Below, one piece after another: positions 47,116 to 55,483 of a stretch of DNA of 64,000 nt (position 1 is its first letter; every line of letters starts with the position of its first letter). The stretch is from NCBI GenBank assembly GCA_003167555.1, contig PMSN01000010.1, positions 16,935-80,934 of the forward strand, written 5' to 3'. The translations under genes were made by a program, and so were the position numbers. The stretch comes from Spartobacteria bacterium. GTDB lineage: Bacteria; Verrucomicrobiota; Verrucomicrobiia; Chthoniobacterales; UBA10450. The notes under the pieces were generated by a model. That model was not told the origin of the DNA. It worked only from the letters and a program-made list of their open reading frames with translations, and did not search any database.

Positions 47116-49226
47116 ACCCGCGAAACTTCTTCGCCGAGCTGAAGCGGCGCAATGTCTACCGCGCGGCGGTAGCTTATGGAGTCGTCGCGTGGTTCCTCAC
47201 TCAGCTCACGACGCAGGTCTTTCCCTTCTTCGACATTCCAAACGCAGCGATTCGCTTTGTCGTCATTGCGCTCGCGCTTGGTTTTCCCATCGCGATGTGT
47301 CTCGCCTGGCTCTACGAGTTCACGCCTGAGGGTATTGTTCGCTCCGAAGACCTCGATTCGGCTAAGGTACCGTCTGCACGCCGCGCGACGGGCCGAATTC
47401 TCGATTTCATCATCATCGGCGTGCTCTTGCTGATTATTGCGATGCTGATTTACCAGCGCGTTCCGTCTCGTACCGAAACCGGCGAAACCATTCCGCAAAA
47501 GAGCATCGCGGTGTTGCCCTTCGAAAACCTGAGCAGCGACAAGGAGAACGCCTACTTTGCCGACGGGATTCAGGATGAAATTCTCACCAAGCTCGCCAGC
47601 ATCGCCGACCTCAAAGTCATCTCGCGAATCTCGACGGCAAAGTACAAGAGCAAGCCGGAAGATCTAAAGACCGTCTCACAACAGTTAGGTGTCGCCACGG
47701 TGTTGGAAGGGTCCGTGCAACGAGCTAACGACAAAGTGCGCGTCAACGTGCAACTCATCGACGCACGCACGGACACACACCTCTGGGCGAAGAGCTACGA
47801 CCGCGACTTTAAGGATATCTTCGCGGTAGAGAGCGAAGTCTCGCAGGGGATCGCGGATGCGCTCCAGGCAAAGCTATCGCCTAACGAGACCAGCAATTTG
47901 GCCGCAGCGCCGACGCGAGATCCGGAGGCCTACGATTTATTCTTGAGAGGCGAGTACGAGGAGCACGAGGCTGAAACCTCGCGCAAGCCCGACGCATTCG
48001 ATCGGGCGGCAGCCTGGTATGGGCAGGCGATCGCACGTGCTCCCGACTTCGCGCTCGCCATCGCCCGACTGGTCGAAAGCCGCATTGCACGCCATTGGAC
48101 AGTCGATCGTCTAAGCAATGCTGACTTGGACGAAGTCAAGAAGGCTGCGGACCATGCGCTGGCCGTGGCACCTGATCTGGCGGAGGCGCATACCGCACTG
48201 GGGTCATATTATTTCCTCGGCAAGGAAGATTACGGTCCAGCGCTCGGAGAACTTCAGCGCGCCCTTGAACTGCAACCAAACAACGTCAGAGCTTTGAGAA
48301 CTTTCGCAAGCATCCATGCGCGTCAGGGTCATTGGGAGCGCTGTCTGTCTGAATACGCCCAATGCCAACGGCTAGACCCGCGGGACGCTCAGCTAGTGGC
48401 AAACGTTGGATTGACTTACCTTAATCTGCGGATGTGGAACGACGCGAAGCGCGCCGGTTCACATTCGATAGCGCTGGATCCGCACAACGTGTACGGAATG
48501 CGCGCTGTTCTCTTTAGTTATCTTAATGGAACCGGCGACATCGAAGAGGCAACGCGCGTCCTGAGGACGTTTCCTCCTGGCGCTCTCCTCATCACCAGAG
48601 CGTGGGACCTTGAAAACATCATCGGGGACAGAGCTTATGTAGATGTCATTAAGCGGGACTTCGGAGCTGCTCTGAAACAATGGGAGAAGGAGAACAGCGA
48701 TCCCACCGCAAATCGGGAGCGGCTCTCTGCCAGAGTTGCGATTCATGTGCTGGCTGGTGATACCGCGGAGGCGCACGATGAAATTGAGCGAGCGCGCGGC
48801 CTGGTAGAGGCAAGATTGCGCGAGCAGCCGGAAGACAAGAATGCTCTGACGCAGCTAAGCTGGATCGAGTTGGCGCTGAAGCGCGAGACCGAGGCTCTGA
48901 GGCTGGCGCGGCAGGCGGCTGAGTTATTGCCGCCGGAGAAGGATGCCATGGGCGGCCCGATCGCTCTCGCCGGATTTGCGGAAATCGCGGCGCGCACGGG
49001 CGAGACAAACGAAGCTGTCAAAGCACTTCGACGGTTACTCTCCATTCCCGCCGGCTGGACCGTTTCGATCCAGTCTGGGACCCGATCCGCAACGATCCCG
49101 GCTTCCAACAACTGCTCGCCGGCAAGGAGCAGATCGGGCCTAACAAGTAGCGACGGCTCGAAGATGAAGCGAGCCATGGCGATTATCAAGTTGACCGGAA
49201 GCAAAAGGAACGAACGTTCGCTCTGA
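47112..49226 (+). CDS. TolB-N/TPR membrane protein, second paralogue, frameshifted near the 3' end
   Basis: Starts at a GTG overlapping the previous stop (MNPRNFFAELKRRNVYRAAV); the track's start is over-extended. Layout equals its neighbour: two-helix head, third helix (DFIIIGVLLLIIAMLIYQ), TolB-N domain, TPRs. After LLSIPAG the annotated frame reads WTVSIQSGTRSAT..., which is unlike the family, whereas the neighbouring frame reads LDRFDPVWDPIRNDPGFQQLL and stops at 49150, matching the tail of the first paralogue. A one-base indel near 49055 therefore extends the ORF artificially to 49226, whether by mutation or sequencing error. Confidence 0.85.
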   Translation: MNPRNFFAELKRRNVYRAAVAYGVVAWFLTQLTTQVFPFFDIPNAAIRFVVIALALGFPIAMCLAWLYEFTPEGIVRSEDLDSAKVPSARRATGRILDFIIIGVLLLIIAMLIYQRVPSRTETGETIPQKSIAVLPFENLSSDKENAYFADGIQDEILTKLASIADLKVISRISTAKYKSKPEDLKTVSQQLGVATVLEGSVQRANDKVRVNVQLIDARTDTHLWAKSYDRDFKDIFAVESEVSQGIADALQAKLSPNETSNLAAAPTRDPEAYDLFLRGEYEEHEAETSRKPDAFDRAAAWYGQAIARAPDFALAIARLVESRIARHWTVDRLSNADLDEVKKAADHALAVAPDLAEAHTALGSYYFLGKEDYGPALGELQRALELQPNNVRALRTFASIHARQGHWERCLSEYAQCQRLDPRDAQLVANVGLTYLNLRMWNDAKRAGSHSIALDPHNVYGMRAVLFSYLNGTGDIEEATRVLRTFPPGALLITRAWDLENIIGDRAYVDVIKRDFGAALKQWEKENSDPTANRERLSARVAIHVLAGDTAEAHDEIERARGLVEARLREQPEDKNALTQLSWIELALKRETEALRLARQAAELLPPEKDAMGGPIALAGFAEIAARTGETNEAVKALRRLLSIPAGWTVSIQSGTRSATIPASNNCSPARSRSGLTSSDGSKMKRAMAIIKLTGSKRNERSL

Positions 49227-49229
49227 GCC

Positions 49230-50162
49230 ATGCATATCAGCGATATCATCAAAAGCGATTCGCCCACGTTTTCGTTCGAATTTTTTCCACCGAAAACGCC
49301 GGCGGCCGCGGAGAGCCTTTACCAGACGATCCGCGAACTGGAATCGTACGGGCCGCACTTCGTCAGCGTTACCTACGGCGCCGGCGGTTCGACGCGCGAT
49401 CTCACCCACGATCTGGTCGAGCGCATCCAGAACACGACCAAGCTCGATCCGATTCCGCACCTGACGTGCGTTTGCCACAGCGAGGCGGAGATCGAATCGA
49501 TACTCCACCGCTACGCGAAATCGTGCATCGGAAACATTCTCGCCCTGGGTGGCGATCCACCACGCGAATGCGCTTACGACAAATCCGGCGATGCGTTCCA
49601 GCACGCGACTGACCTAGTGAAGTTCATTCGGCGCTTCAACGAAAGCGGAGCGCATCCCGATCCGCGCGGCTTCGGGATCGGTGTGGCCGGTTTCCCGGAA
49701 GGCCATCCCGCCACGCCCAATCGCCTGGTGGAAATGGATCATCTCAAAGCCAAGGTCGATGCCGGGGCGAACTACATCGTCACGCAGCTCTTCTTCGATA
49801 ATCGCGACTTCTACGATTTCCGCGAACGTTGCGACCTGGCCGGAATCCGCATCCCCATCATCGCCGGGATCATGCCGATCACGTCGATGAGCGGCTGCCA
49901 ACGCATCGCCGAGCTGGCCGGCGGCGCACGTTTTCCCGCCAAACTTCTGCGGGCGCTCCAGCGCTGCAAAGAAGATCCTCAAGGAGTCACGCGCGTCGGT
50001 GTCCATTTCGCCCTCGAGCAATGCCACGACCTTCTCGACAACCACGTTGCCGGTATTCATTTCTACACGCTGAATCGCTCCGATGCGACGCGCACGATCT
50101 TCGACAGCCTCGGCATCCCGCAGCGCCGGCCTGCAGAAATTTCTACCTCAACTCCCCACTGA
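49230..50162 (+). CDS. metF: Methylenetetrahydrofolate reductase
   Basis: FAD enzyme reducing 5,10-methylene-THF to 5-methyl-THF for methionine synthesis, 310 residues. Family landmarks: SPTFSFEFFPPKTPAAAESL with the catalytic Glu, FVSVTYGAGGSTRD, HLTCVCHSEAEIESIL, NILALGGDPPRE, ANYIVTQLFFDNRDFYDF and GIMPITSM. Length is normal. ATG at 49230, 80 bp after the corrected end of the TPR gene. No S-adenosylmethionine riboswitch or MetJ-like site was recognised upstream. Followed directly by a heptamer-periodic tract. Confidence 0.96.
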   Translation: MHISDIIKSDSPTFSFEFFPPKTPAAAESLYQTIRELESYGPHFVSVTYGAGGSTRDLTHDLVERIQNTTKLDPIPHLTCVCHSEAEIESILHRYAKSCIGNILALGGDPPRECAYDKSGDAFQHATDLVKFIRRFNESGAHPDPRGFGIGVAGFPEGHPATPNRLVEMDHLKAKVDAGANYIVTQLFFDNRDFYDFRERCDLAGIRIPIIAGIMPITSMSGCQRIAELAGGARFPAKLLRALQRCKEDPQGVTRVGVHFALEQCHDLLDNHVAGIHFYTLNRSDATRTIFDSLGIPQRRPAEISTSTPH

Positions 50163-50211
50163 CCTCTGCCTTCCGTTCTCCGTTTTCTATTCTCTACTTT
50201 CTACTTCCATC
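50163..50211. repeat. Heptad-periodic pyrimidine tract between metF and the hydroxyacid oxidase
   Basis: Seven successive 7-bp units of the form YYYCYRY or close to it (for example cctctgc, tctccgt, tttctac) start right after the metF stop and end at the convergent oxidase stop. The same design occurs at 51333-51388 and 56961-57002. Confidence 0.75.
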
Positions 50212-50213
50212 CG

Positions 50214-51293
50214 CTACGGCGCCAACAGCCACCGGCCGATGTCGCTGAGCTTTGTGCAGCCGCAAAGCAACATCGCTTCGTCCAGCTCTCGTCGAAGGAT
50301 CGCCAGAACGCTCATGGCACCTTGTTCGCCGGCAACGCATAAACCCCAGAGAACCGGCCGGCCCACCAGCACGGCGCGTGCTCCGAGCGCGATCGCCTTC
50401 AGCACATCGCTGCCGCGCCGAATCCCGCCGTCGACATAGATCTCGCAAAGATCGCCCGCGGCATCGACCACGTGCGGCAGCACTTCGCAAGTGGAAGGCG
50501 CGGTGTCGAGCTGTCGTCCACCGTGATTCGAAACCACCAACGCTTTGGCGCCATGCTCGGCCGCGCGACGCGCGTCGTCGCCGCGGCACACGCCTTTCAC
50601 CACCACTGGGAGTCGCGTGGATTCGCATAACCAATCGAGATCATCGAATCCAAGGTCCGCTTTAAAATTTTCCCTGACATAGGCGGCAAGGCCCGAGCCA
50701 GCCACTTCCGGCATTTGCCCTTTGCCTAACGGCGCCAGATTTTCGACCGCGAGACCGTCCCGCAATCGAAAGCGGTTCCGGGTATCGCGCTCACGAGTAC
50801 CCAGGCCCGGCGCATCCACGGTCAGCACAATCGCCTCAGCTCCCGCAGCCTCGGCGCGTCTTACCAACTCCTGTGTGACCTGCCTGTCCTTATATATATA
50901 GAGCTGAAACCATCGCGGACTCGCTGCCTCCGCAAAGACATGCTCCATCGCAGTATTCGAGAGCGAGCTGAGGACAAACAACGTTCCGGCCGCCTTCGCC
51001 GCCCGCGCGGTCGCCACCTCTCCCTCGTCGCACGCCAGTTTGTGAAAAGCCGTCGGTGCCACTGCGATCGGCATCGAGACAGGTTGCCCGAGCACCGTCG
51101 TGCTCAAATCACGAGCACCGACTCCCGCGAGGACCCGGTAGTGAAGCTTGAGCCGTTCCCAGCCCGCAGTGTTCTCGCGCAGTGTGATTTCATCCAGAGC
51201 GCCGCCGTCGAAATAATCGCACACATCGCTCGACAACTTGCCCCGGGCTGCGCGGGCGTAATCGGCGATATTGAGAAGCGGTTCGGATTCCAA
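50214..51293 (-). CDS. FMN-dependent alpha-hydroxyacid oxidase/dehydrogenase
   Basis: 359-residue TIM-barrel flavoprotein oxidising an L-2-hydroxyacid such as lactate or glycolate. Visible: DYFDGGALDEITLREN at the N-terminus with the substrate Tyr, PIAVAPTAFHKLACDEGE, QLYIYKDRQ, LTVDAPGLGTRERD, VVKGVCRGDDA and the catalytic His with SNHGGRQLDTAP, then YVDGGIRRGSDVLKALALGA-like FMN phosphate loop. The start is a TTG at 51293; no ATG is close. Soluble form (no membrane segment), so lactate-oxidase/glycolate-oxidase-like rather than membrane LldD. Divergent from the 51396 gene across a heptamer tract. Confidence 0.92.
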   Translation of the reverse strand: MESEPLLNIADYARAARGKLSSDVCDYFDGGALDEITLRENTAGWERLKLHYRVLAGVGARDLSTTVLGQPVSMPIAVAPTAFHKLACDEGEVATARAAKAAGTLFVLSSLSNTAMEHVFAEAASPRWFQLYIYKDRQVTQELVRRAEAAGAEAIVLTVDAPGLGTRERDTRNRFRLRDGLAVENLAPLGKGQMPEVAGSGLAAYVRENFKADLGFDDLDWLCESTRLPVVVKGVCRGDDARRAAEHGAKALVVSNHGGRQLDTAPSTCEVLPHVVDAAGDLCEIYVDGGIRRGSDVLKAIALGARAVLVGRPVLWGLCVAGEQGAMSVLAILRRELDEAMLLCGCTKLSDIGRWLLAP

Positions 51294-51332
51294 CTTTGTG
51301 ATACTGCTTGGAATTCACTCAGGTGCAACCGA

Positions 51333-51388
51333 CCTCCGTCCTCTGTCCTCCGTTTTCTACTTCCTAATTTTTAATTTCTAATTTGTAA
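51333..51388. repeat. Heptad-periodic pyrimidine-rich tract upstream of the 51396 gene
   Basis: Eight units in strict 7-bp register (cctccgt, cctctgt, tttctac, ttcctaa, tttctaa and variants), drifting from C-rich to A/T-rich towards the GTG start at 51396. The AT-rich end could double as a promoter spacer for either divergent gene. Confidence 0.78.
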
Positions 51389-51395
51389 TTCGCCC

Positions 51396-51869
51396 GTGAA
51401 ACACACTCTTCTCTCTTCCATCCTCCTGCTCTCATTAACCTGCGGACTCCAGGCGGAGACCACTGCGCCCGACGGCGCCGAGCTAACGAAACTTCTGCGC
51501 GATTTCCTGGCCGGCGCCGGCCGGAACGACATCTCGATGCACGAGCGCTTCTGGGCAGACGATTTGATCTACACAGCGTCCGCCGGCCGCCGCATCGGCA
51601 AAGCCGACATCATGCGTGAGGTCCGCGCGGAGCAGACGCCGAAGCCCGAAGACGGCACCACGGTTTATGCCGCGGAAGACATTCGCATTCAGCAATACGG
51701 TGACACCGCCATTGTCGCCTTTCGCCTGGTCGCCACGACCGACAAAGGCGGCGCGAAAGAGGTAAAGAATTATCTCAACAGTGGAACGTTCCTGAAACGA
51801 GGCGGCAAATGGCAGGCGGTCAACTGGCAGGCCACTGCAATGCCGAAGGCGGAAGAGAAAGCACCCTAA
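51396..51869 (+). CDS. Secreted DUF4440/NTF2-like protein
   Basis: 157 residues from a GTG. Signal peptide MKHTLLSSILLLSLTCGLQA, then an NTF2-like alpha+beta fold: LTKLLRDFLAGAGRNDISMHERFWADDLIYTASAGR, GKADIMREVRAE, IQQYGDTAIVAFRLVATTDK and SGTFLKRGGKWQAVNWQATA, the usual DUF4440 end. The role is unknown; many are ligand-binding or ketosteroid-isomerase-like. A decayed copy of its 3' end is present at about 54574-54665. Confidence 0.82.
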   Translation: MKHTLLSSILLLSLTCGLQAETTAPDGAELTKLLRDFLAGAGRNDISMHERFWADDLIYTASAGRRIGKADIMREVRAEQTPKPEDGTTVYAAEDIRIQQYGDTAIVAFRLVATTDKGGAKEVKNYLNSGTFLKRGGKWQAVNWQATAMPKAEEKAP

Positions 51870-51898
51870 ACTACATCGCGCGCCTGGTTTGATTTTTT

Positions 51899-53776
51899 TT
51901 AATGGGCGTCGTGATAGGCGGTGTTGTTCTGGTACAACGCAAGCCTTTCCCGCATTCCGCCTGCGTTTGGATCCGCGGACGGAATCATTTCCAGAGCTTT
52001 TTGCTGCCGACGGATCGCCTCGGCGAAGTTGCCAGCCTCCGCTTGCGCGGCGGCTAGCGTGTCGAGAAAAAGAGGATTGCTCCACTTGGTGAGTTCGCAA
52101 GCCTGCGTCGCCAGACTCACCGCCATTTCAGCATTACGAAAGGGCAACTCAGGGCTTGCCGCGAGGGACCAGGCTAGTGAATTGCAGACCTCAGCGTTCG
52201 TACCGACGAGGCGCAGGACCGTTTCGTAATCTCTCCGCGCCTCCTCAGCTCGGCCCAGAGCCTTGCGTGCATTCGCGCGTTGAAGATAGCAGGAGAAGTT
52301 GTCTGGTTTGCGCTTGATGGCTTCGTCGAAATCGGCCACAGCCTCGAGATAGCGTCCGATAGAGAGGTAGGCGTTCCCACGATTCTGGTATGCCTGTTCG
52401 ACTCGCGGATGACTCAGCCTAATCGCTTCGGTGTAATCGGCAATTGCTTCGTCGTAGTTCCGCTTTAGCTGCTGGATGATGCCACGGTTGACATAGGTCG
52501 CGGCCTCCCTTGGCTCCAGCCGAATGGCTTCATTATACTCAGAGAGTGCTTCGTCCAGTTTACCTTGTTCTTTGTAAACATTACCTCGTCCGAAGTGGGC
52601 CTCGCCATTCGCGGGATCGAGCGTGAGCGCGAAATCGTATTGTTCCAGCGCCTTCACGAATTCTTTTTTGTCGACGTAAGCGTGCGCGCGCTTGACGAGA
52701 TATTCCGTAGATCCGCGCCCCAGTTGGATCGCCTTATTGAAATCTGCCAGGGCGCCATCGGCATCATTTTCTCGGAGACGCAGTATACCGCGGCTAAAAT
52801 AGGCGTTCGCATCGCCGGGATCCAAACGAATGGCCCTATCGAGATCGGCGTTTGCCCGTTTCAGGTCCCAGTGCTTTGAGAGAAGATAGCCGCGCTTCAC
52901 CAGGCTCGAAGGAACGTTTGGAGCCAACTTGACGACGACGTCAAGATCCGCCTTCGCCGCCTCGTCTTGCCCCAGTCGGAAACGCATGCTGCCCCGGTTG
53001 TAGTAGTATTCCGGCTGTTTCGGATCTAGTTCGATGGCCCGCGCAAAATCTGCCAGCGCGGCGTTATAGTCCCCCTTGCGCTCATGGGCGATGGCACGGT
53101 CATTGAGCGCGTGCGCGTTCGCCGGCTCCATCTCGAGCACTTTCGTGTAATCCGCGATTGCGAGATCGTATTCGCCAGCCTCGTAATGGGCATAGGCACG
53201 ATCCGCATACGCCGTGGCATCGCCCGGGTCGCGGCGAATCACTTCATTATAATCTGCAATCGCCTGGTTGAAGCTGCCGAGTGATTCATACGCGCTCGCC
53301 CGGAGCCGGTAGACGCTTGCCGAGCCTGGCTCCAGTTCGATCGCGTGCGTCAAATCCTCAGCGGCGTCCCTCCATCGAGCACTCAGGGACAGAATTGCGC
53401 CTCGCATCACATACCAACGCGCCGTTTCTGGATCTGCTTCAATTGCCTTGGTGCAATCTTGAAGAGCTTTTCCTCTGTCCCCCTTCTTCAGCCAAACGGT
53501 GGCCCGGTTCGCATATGAAATTGCGCCCGTTGGCATCAAAGCGATCGCTTCTCCGAATGCCTCGAGTGCTTCCTTGTAGCGTCCATTGGCGAGGTGTCGC
53601 AGCCCGCGCTTGTTGGCTGCAAGCGCGAGCTTTTCTATTCCGTGCTGCGACGCGCGTGTTCTCGTGACCGGAGCATGCTGCGAAGTGCGCGAGTCGGCCG
53701 TCGGCACGACTGTCGCGAGCAAGACCGCGAGCAAGGCGGCGCGGAATCGTTGTTCAAAACGGTTCCGGCTAATCAT
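51899..53776 (-). CDS. Secreted/periplasmic multi-TPR protein
   Basis: 625 residues: a signal or anchor (FRAALLAVLLATVVPTADS) and then about 15 near-continuous 34-residue TPRs from ~residue 55 to 590. Many show the consensus A-x-A-Y-x-N-R-G and A-I-x-D-Y-x-x-A-I-x-L-x-P, for example FNQAIADYNEVIRRDPGDAT and YDEAIADYTEAIRLSHPRVE. TPR superhelices are protein-binding scaffolds; no partner is visible. Repeats are similar enough to suggest internal duplication. It converges with the DUF4440 gene, 29 bp apart. Confidence 0.85.
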   Translation of the reverse strand: MISRNRFEQRFRAALLAVLLATVVPTADSRTSQHAPVTRTRASQHGIEKLALAANKRGLRHLANGRYKEALEAFGEAIALMPTGAISYANRATVWLKKGDRGKALQDCTKAIEADPETARWYVMRGAILSLSARWRDAAEDLTHAIELEPGSASVYRLRASAYESLGSFNQAIADYNEVIRRDPGDATAYADRAYAHYEAGEYDLAIADYTKVLEMEPANAHALNDRAIAHERKGDYNAALADFARAIELDPKQPEYYYNRGSMRFRLGQDEAAKADLDVVVKLAPNVPSSLVKRGYLLSKHWDLKRANADLDRAIRLDPGDANAYFSRGILRLRENDADGALADFNKAIQLGRGSTEYLVKRAHAYVDKKEFVKALEQYDFALTLDPANGEAHFGRGNVYKEQGKLDEALSEYNEAIRLEPREAATYVNRGIIQQLKRNYDEAIADYTEAIRLSHPRVEQAYQNRGNAYLSIGRYLEAVADFDEAIKRKPDNFSCYLQRANARKALGRAEEARRDYETVLRLVGTNAEVCNSLAWSLAASPELPFRNAEMAVSLATQACELTKWSNPLFLDTLAAAQAEAGNFAEAIRRQQKALEMIPSADPNAGGMRERLALYQNNTAYHDAH

Positions 53777-53955
53777 TTTCGCGTTGCGATTCTAACCGAT
53801 TCAAACACGCGCCGCTCCGAAGGTGCGAAGAAATCCGGTTATGTCAGTCCCCGGTGTAGTCGTCCAAAAGATGTGAGCGGTCGCGGCCTCAGCTCCTGCC
53901 GCCGTCAGGAATAGCGAAAGCAATGCTCCCAGGGGGAATACCAACCGGAACATTC

Positions 53956-54453
53956 CTACCGCCGCCAGCGGGGACCGGTGAAGGTCGTTTCCTGGTGGAG
54001 GAAACCGGCCGTGATGGAGAATTTGTCGTTCCCGATCGTGCCGATGATGTACGACTCAAAATCCTCGCGCCCGTATTTGCCGCTGGATTTGCCGTAAAGA
54101 AATCCGATTTCGCCGCCGTACTGAATCCGATCGGGGTTGCGCAGATACACGACGTCATCGCGCGAGTTCGTGCGGCTGGGCCCATTGGGGAGTGCGTAGC
54201 TTTGCGATTCCCAGGGACTGAACGGCGGAAGAAAATTCACCTCTGGTCGCATCGAACCGAACGCCGTCGAGAAAAAGAAACGGTCTTGGCCTTCGAGCGA
54301 GATCGGCGGAAGGCCGAGATACGGCCGATCCAGCGCGCTATCGAGCTGGAGTGGTTCCGGCCGCTGCGTCTGCTGCGCCGAGACGGAAACGCAAACCCAA
54401 AGCAATCCAGCCACAGCGAACAGCGCGCCCTTCATCATGGCGGGAATTTTCAT
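53956..54453 (-). CDS. Hypothetical secreted protein, possibly beta-rich
   Basis: 165 residues from the ATG at 54453, chosen because it opens a proper signal peptide (MKGALFAVAGLLWVCVSVSAQQ). The track start at 54672 reads through a decayed gene. The mature part alternates short beta-like segments ending in aromatic residues (DRFFFSTAFGSMRPEVNFLP, RIQYGGEIGFLYGKSSGKYG, DKFSITAGFLHQETTF), as in small outer-membrane barrels, but the length suggests at most a few strands. No family recognised. Confidence 0.6.
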   Translation of the reverse strand: MKIPAMMKGALFAVAGLLWVCVSVSAQQTQRPEPLQLDSALDRPYLGLPPISLEGQDRFFFSTAFGSMRPEVNFLPPFSPWESQSYALPNGPSRTNSRDDVVYLRNPDRIQYGGEIGFLYGKSSGKYGREDFESYIIGTIGNDKFSITAGFLHQETTFTGPRWRR

Positions 54454-54573
54454 CCAAACCGCCGCAAACGCCAGCAAAATCTCCAACCTCGCTGCCCGCC
54501 TGGGTGGCGCGTGCGTCTCGCGGTCGGGATCGCGACCGGGCGGAGCGTTCGTCACGCCGAAACGATCTTCCCG

Positions 54574-54665
54574 CCGGCCACCGGCACATTCCTGAAGCGA
54601 GAGGCAAATGGCCGGCCGTGAGTTGGCAGACCACCGCGATACCAAAGGCCAGAGCCAATGAAGAG
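54574..54665 (+). pseudogene. Decayed 3' end of a DUF4440-type gene
   Basis: The plus strand reads GTFLKR, then after a one-base shift GKWPAVSWQTTAIPKARANE, which lines up with SGTFLKRGGKWQAVNWQATAMPKAEEK at the end of the 51396 gene (about three quarters of bases match by eye). Nothing upstream forms an intact frame. It is a fragment of a second copy within the 380-bp gap between 54453 and 54834; the rest of that gap shows no gene. Confidence 0.7.
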
Positions 54666-54808
54666 CGCCCAAGGGGAGGCTGGCTGCGCCGGAGAATGCG
54701 TGCTCTCTGGCTGCGGCCGCACAGTCGCCCTGATCGTAAGCCGTTCAGGATCCTTCCGTCGCCCGACTCGATTCCATCCCTCCCTATTATGGAGTCAATT
54801 TGCCATCT

Positions 54809-54827
54809 ATCGTAAGCCGGTTACGAT
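54809..54827. repeat. 19-bp palindrome before the 54834 gene
   Basis: ATCGTAAGCCGGTTACGAT: 7-bp perfect arms ending 6 bp before the ATG. A cleaner copy is at 55107-55125 and a degenerate one at 54733-54751 (ATCGTAAGCCGTTCAGGAT). Operator or element boundary; not resolvable here. Confidence 0.65.
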
Positions 54828-54833
54828 AAGGGC

Positions 54834-55061
54834 ATGAAGTGCAAGCGAATCATCTTGCCGCGGAAGGTCCGCGAGTATTTCGCCGCGATCGGCAAACGCG
54901 GCGGACAGGCAGGACGCCGCGCCCTCACCCGCCCGCAGGCCAAACTGATGGTGGCCATCCGCGAAGCGAAACGCGCGGCCAGGAAAGCGGGCGAGCCGCC
55001 GCCGAAGATCGATCGCAAGAAGCTCGCGTTGCTGCGCAAGCGTGCAATCGCGCGAGGTTAA
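54834..55061 (+). CDS. Small basic protein with a KRGG-type motif
   Basis: 75 residues, very basic (MKCKRIILPRKVREYFAAIG, then KRGGQAGRRALTRPQAKLMV and a Lys/Arg-rich tail). The GKRGGxxxRRxLTxxQAxxMVxxREAKR pattern resembles short KGG-type proteins of unknown role and would suit nucleic-acid binding. A near-identical 19-bp palindrome lies on each side (54809 and 55107), which could mean autoregulation or that the gene sits in a small mobile unit. It is placed next to truncated toxin genes. Confidence 0.65.
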   Translation: MKCKRIILPRKVREYFAAIGKRGGQAGRRALTRPQAKLMVAIREAKRAARKAGEPPPKIDRKKLALLRKRAIARG

Positions 55062-55106
55062 GGAGTTGGGCGCGGTGTCTCAGATCGCCCCGCCCACTTC
55101 CCCACC

Positions 55107-55125
55107 ATCGTAAGCCGCTTACGAT
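55107..55125. repeat. 19-bp palindrome after the 54834 gene
   Basis: ATCGTAAGCCGCTTACGAT: perfect 9-bp arms around a single C. It lies 7 bp from the stop of the truncated RelE-type toxin (55132), so it marks or adjoins the breakpoint. Confidence 0.7.
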
Positions 55126-55131
55126 GGGATC

Positions 55132-55245
55132 TCAGCCACGCGTTAGCGTCACACGGACCGCCTGTGCAGGGCGCGCACCCTGCCGTGGTTCCGGCGAAAG
55201 CGAGCGGATGAAATCAACCACTTGCTGCTCGAGTTCAACCCTCAT
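55132..55245 (-). pseudogene. Truncated RelE/ParE-type toxin
   Basis: The ATG at 55245 overlaps the end of the Phd-type antitoxin gene by 11 bp, the usual antitoxin-toxin coupling. The first ~21 codons read MRVELEQQVVDFIRSLSPEP, a typical RelE-family opening (VELxxQVxxFxxxLxPEPRR). The frame then turns into unrelated residues and stops after 37 codons, instead of ~85-95. The remainder was not found nearby. The catalytic core is absent, so no toxin activity is expected. Confidence 0.78.
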
Positions 55246-55483
55246 CGAGAGCGCTCAACGGATAGTACTTTCCGCCGCCGGCCATAGCCGTTCGAATTGC
55301 GGTCATTGCTTTTGGGTCTGCCATCAACTCGAGCGTCTCCACGATCGCCTCCATCCGGGCCGCCGAGAGCAGATATGCGACCGTCTTTTCGCGCCGCGTG
55401 ATCATAACCAGGTTAGTCTCCGCGTCCTTGACCAACGCCGGCAGTTTAGCTTGTGCCTCGGTGACAGAATACGTAGAGTCCAT
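55235..55483 (-). CDS. Phd/YefM-type antitoxin, orphaned
   Basis: 82 residues from the ATG at 55483 (MDSTYSVTEAQAKLPALVKD); an ATG at 55495 is possible but lies in remnant PIN sequence. Phd/YefM landmarks: YSVTEAQAKLPALV, VMITRREKTVAYLLSAARMEAI. The C-terminal toxin-binding part (AGGGKYYPLSALDEG) is present. Its toxin directly downstream is truncated, and its own upstream region has been replaced by the start of a PIN toxin gene, so expression may now depend on the AbrB-type gene before it. Confidence 0.85.
   Translation of the reverse strand: MDSTYSVTEAQAKLPALVKDAETNLVMITRREKTVAYLLSAARMEAIVETLELMADPKAMTAIRTAMAGGGKYYPLSALDEG

Noticed and set aside
50163-51388. Possible CRISPR-like periodic array
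   Set aside because: The period is 7 bp with degenerate units, no spacers and no cas genes, so these are short tandem tracts.
54351-54815. 154-residue plus-strand ORF
   Set aside because: Only a ~20-residue stretch resembles DUF4440; the rest is opposite the 53956-54453 gene or decayed sequence, so it was recorded as a remnant only.
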